NCBI GenBank assembly: GCA_017501125.1
Contig: JAFVXN010000098.1
Coordinates: 1-7,749 of the forward strand
From: Clostridia bacterium
Lineage (GTDB): Bacteria > Bacillota > Clostridia > Christensenellales > Borkfalkiaceae
Length of the DNA: 7,749 nt
Direction of reading: 5' to 3'
In this document: in pieces, positions 6,635-7,749 of the stretch
How positions within the stretch are numbered: position 1 is the first letter of the stretch
How the letters are laid out: each line of letters opens with the position of its first letter
Translations under genes and position numbers: made by a program
The notes under the pieces: model-generated
What the model was told of the DNA's origin: nothing
Database searches by the model: none
Seen by the model: the letters and a program-made list of their open reading frames with translations, nothing else

Positions 6635-6668
6635 AAAATCCCGTTTCGACAAAAGTCGGCGGGATTTT
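6635..6668 (+). terminator. Hairpin terminator after the ABC-F gene
   Basis: AAAATCCCG (6635-6643) pairs with CGGGATTTT (6660-6668), and an inner CGAC/GTCG stem (6647-6650 with 6655-6658) closes an AAAA loop. The following T-run is only the four T of the stem itself, so it is a modest terminator on this strand; on the - strand the flanking A-run would give a better T-tail. The inner part contains the 0A box annotated separately. Confidence 0.7.
6645..6651 (-). promoter_or_regulatory. 0A box (Spo0A-binding site) upstream of spo0A
   Basis: Read on the - strand the sequence is TGTCGAA, an exact match to the Spo0A-binding consensus known from Bacillus, with favourable flanks (TTTTGTCGAAA). It lies about 120 bases upstream of the predicted spo0A start site and inside the hairpin that ends the ABC-F transcript. 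Because the Spo0A encoded next door keeps its recognition helix, self-regulation is plausible. I saw no second copy in this intergenic region. A 7-base match can arise by chance, but here it sits before spo0A itself. Confidence 0.6.
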
Positions 6669-6672
6669 ACAT

Positions 6673-6728
6673 AATATTGTAAAATATTCATAAAATAATA
6701 AAAAATATTTTTAGAATATTGTAAAATA
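6673..6728 (+). repeat. Two 14-base direct repeats, 42 bp apart, just upstream of the spo0A -35 box
   Basis: AATATTGTAAAATA occurs at 6673-6686 and again at 6715-6728, both on the + strand, start-to-start distance 42 bp (four DNA helical turns). The second copy ends four bases before the -35 hexamer. The first copy extends to AATATTGTAAAATATT, a dyad with AATATT arms, and a 12-base palindrome AAAAATATTTTT (6701-6712) lies between them. Relative to the predicted start the copies centre near -46 and -89, positions usual for an activator. The very high AT content means low complexity or an UP-element role is also possible. Confidence 0.5.
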
Positions 6729-6732
6729 ATGC

Positions 6733-6761
6733 TTTACATTCTCCCAATGACGGTATATAAT
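6733..6761 (+). promoter_or_regulatory. Sigma-A type promoter of spo0A
   Basis: TTTACA (6733-6738, one mismatch to TTGACA) and a perfect TATAAT (6756-6761) are separated by 17 bases. The predicted start is near 6768, giving a leader of about 50 bases with AAGGAG at 6803-6808. No convincing sigma-H pair (AGGAnnT and GAAT with correct spacing), as known from the Bacillus spo0A gene, was found. Confidence 0.85.
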
Positions 6762-6817
6762 GGTAAGCACCAACGGCGAAAAAGGTCGTAAAAGAAACGT
6801 TTAAGGAGAAAATATTT

Positions 6818-7579
6818 ATGCGTACGAAAGGAATTGTAGTGTTGGAGTCCAACGCGGCTGTGTTGGAGGAGTTGAAGGTGGCGATAGAGAAATCGGAAGA
6901 TTTTCATATCGTACATACGGGCGAGGACGGAGACGAGGGCGTCAAGCAAATTTTGCAAAAGAAACCCGACGTCGTCATCGTAGGGTTGTTCTTGAAAGGC
7001 ACGGACGGGTGTGGCGTTATGGAGGCGGTGAAAAAGACGTGGTGTGACGTCAAAATTATCGCGACGGGCATCGCCAACGATCTGCTCATCGAAAAGGCGA
7101 TGACTTACGGGGCGGATTATTATCTTGCTAAACCCTTTTCGGTAGACAATGCCTTAGAGCGCGTGCGGTCTTTGATTAAGGAAGGCGCAGGCGAGAAAAA
7201 GGAGTATGCGGTCGGCAAGCGCAAGCCTGTGACCCTCGAGGAGAAAATCAGCGAGATTTTTATCTCAATCGGGATACCGCCTCACATCAAGGGCTATTCT
7301 TATCTTAGGGAATCTATCAAGATGACGATTGACAATCCCTATATCATCAATCAGGTGACTAAGCAGTTGTATCCGACGGTTGCAAAGCGCTTTGAGACGA
7401 CGCCTAGCAAGGTAGAAAGGGCGATTAGGCACGCTATCGAAGTGGCGTGGAACAGGGGCAGAATCGAGGCAATTAACGCCATTTTTGGCGCGAGAGTGTA
7501 TCTTGGCAGCGAAAAGCCGACGAATAGTGAGTTTATCGCCCTCGTCGCAGACAAACTGATTTTAGAAAATATGGTCTAA
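6818..7579 (+). CDS. spo0A: Spo0A orthologue with a degenerate, apparently non-phosphorylatable receiver domain
   Basis: A 253-residue response regulator (Bacillus Spo0A has 267). The C-terminal DNA-binding domain (about 140-253) is highly conserved: IGIPPHIKGYSYLRE (151-165), QLYPTVAKRF (183-192), the recognition-helix region SKVERAIRHAIEVAWNRG (197-214) and KPTNSEFIALVADKL (233-247). It should bind 0A boxes and act as master regulator of sporulation or post-exponential genes. The receiver (about 1-120) aligns without gaps to Bacillus Spo0A through residue 64, but the acidic pair Asp10-Asp11 is Glu10-Ser11, the phospho-acceptor Asp56 is Gly56 (codon GGG, 6983-6985), and the following IIMP is LFLK. 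The switch Thr (Thr83) and Lys105 remain. The linker is short. Both halves are in one uninterrupted frame, so this is substitution, not a frameshift. Start: AAGGAG nine bases upstream. spoIVB, the usual upstream neighbour, is absent. The name is secure by the C-terminal domain; activation mechanism is open. Confidence 0.95.
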   Translation: MRTKGIVVLESNAAVLEELKVAIEKSEDFHIVHTGEDGDEGVKQILQKKPDVVIVGLFLKGTDGCGVMEAVKKTWCDVKIIATGIANDLLIEKAMTYGADYYLAKPFSVDNALERVRSLIKEGAGEKKEYAVGKRKPVTLEEKISEIFISIGIPPHIKGYSYLRESIKMTIDNPYIINQVTKQLYPTVAKRFETTPSKVERAIRHAIEVAWNRGRIEAINAIFGARVYLGSEKPTNSEFIALVADKLILENMV

Positions 7580-7581
7580 TC

Positions 7582-7612
7582 AAAAAGCCTTCCCATAAGG
7601 GAAGGTTTTTTT
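7582..7612 (+). terminator. Intrinsic terminator of spo0A
   Basis: CCTTCCC (7588-7594) pairs perfectly with GGGAAGG (7599-7605) around an ATAA loop; a G-U pair and an A-run/T-run (7582-7586 with 7607-7611) lengthen the stem, and seven T follow (7606-7612). It lies two bases after the stop codon, so spo0A is transcribed alone. Confidence 0.95.
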
Positions 7613-7622
7613 GCCTAAATAC

Positions 7623-7651
7623 TTGCAAAAAGACGACTTATGTGGTACAAT
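7623..7651 (+). promoter_or_regulatory. Promoter of a gene running off the right edge
   Basis: TTGCAA (7623-7628) and TACAAT (7646-7651) are 17 bases apart, and TGG at 7643-7645 provides an extended -10. Transcription would start near 7658 and read rightward out of the window. Confidence 0.7.
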
Positions 7652-7707
7652 AAGGTTGCTACACAAACTGAATAGAGCCGATAGGGATATTTTCGTTTAT
7701 ACGGGAT

Positions 7708-7749
7708 ATGCCTTATTACACTTATACAAATGAATTTGATAAAATGCAA
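7708..7749 (+). CDS. Possible start of a truncated gene, product unknown
   Basis: An ATG at 7708 opens a frame of 14 codons (MPYYTYTNEFDKMQ) that is still open at the window edge, about 50 bases after the predicted start of the promoter at 7623-7651. There is no good Shine-Dalgarno sequence (only GGGAT directly before the ATG), and other ATGs at 7730 and 7744 in different frames cannot be excluded. I do not recognise the product; the entry rests on the promoter and the open frame only. Confidence 0.2.
   Translation, partial: MPYYTYTNEFDKMQ

Noticed and set aside
6700..6720. Sigma-H type promoter for spo0A using GAAT at 6714-6717 as -10
   Set aside because: No AGGA-type -35 element occurs at the required distance upstream.
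7730..7749. TGATAAAAT at 7737-7745 as a further extended -10 promoter
   Set aside because: No supporting -35 element and the window ends directly after it; AT-rich chance match is likely.

Overview
The window reads as chromosomal DNA from a Clostridia-type member of the Bacillota, probably an uncultured, moderate-GC lineage. The basis is gene content: a Spo0A orthologue, a YlxY-like polysaccharide deacetylase next to an M16 peptidase (the Bacillus ylxY-mlpA order), a DegV-family remnant, Tex, and an ABC-F protein of the YbiT/YkpA type. Shine-Dalgarno sites are strong, and promoters of the TTGACA/TATAAT type and intrinsic terminators are easy to see. All genes lie on the + strand. No rRNA, tRNA, CRISPR array or insertion sequence was seen.

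Layout. Positions 1-4111 look like one transcription unit: the end of a polysaccharide deacetylase, an M16 zinc peptidase, a family-6 (hypoxanthine) DNA glycosylase and the RNA-binding protein Tex, joined by abutting stop/start codons, a 4-base overlap and an 11-base gap. From 4112 the organisation changes to short units, most with their own promoter and terminator: acpP (acyl carrier protein); a DegV fragment lacking its N-terminal half and any visible ribosome-binding site; a duplicated-cassette ABC-F ATPase; and spo0A. The last 137 bases hold a good promoter and perhaps the first codons of another gene.

The most unusual part is the spo0A locus. The DNA-binding half of Spo0A is highly conserved, but the receiver half has lost the phospho-acceptor aspartate (Gly56 replaces Asp56) and the adjacent acidic pocket is altered (Glu10-Ser11 in place of Asp-Asp). 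Upstream lie a perfect 0A box (TGTCGAA on the - strand) inside the hairpin that follows the ABC-F gene, and a 14-base direct repeat spaced exactly 42 bp and ending just before the -35 box. spoIVB, the usual upstream neighbour of spo0A in spore formers, is absent. Together this suggests a Spo0A that still binds DNA and may regulate itself but is no longer switched on by the classical phosphorelay. That is an inference from sequence.

A second point of interest is the ABC-F protein: cassette 1 has lost its signature motif and cassette 2 its Walker A lysine, so one composite ATP site looks intact and the other dead.
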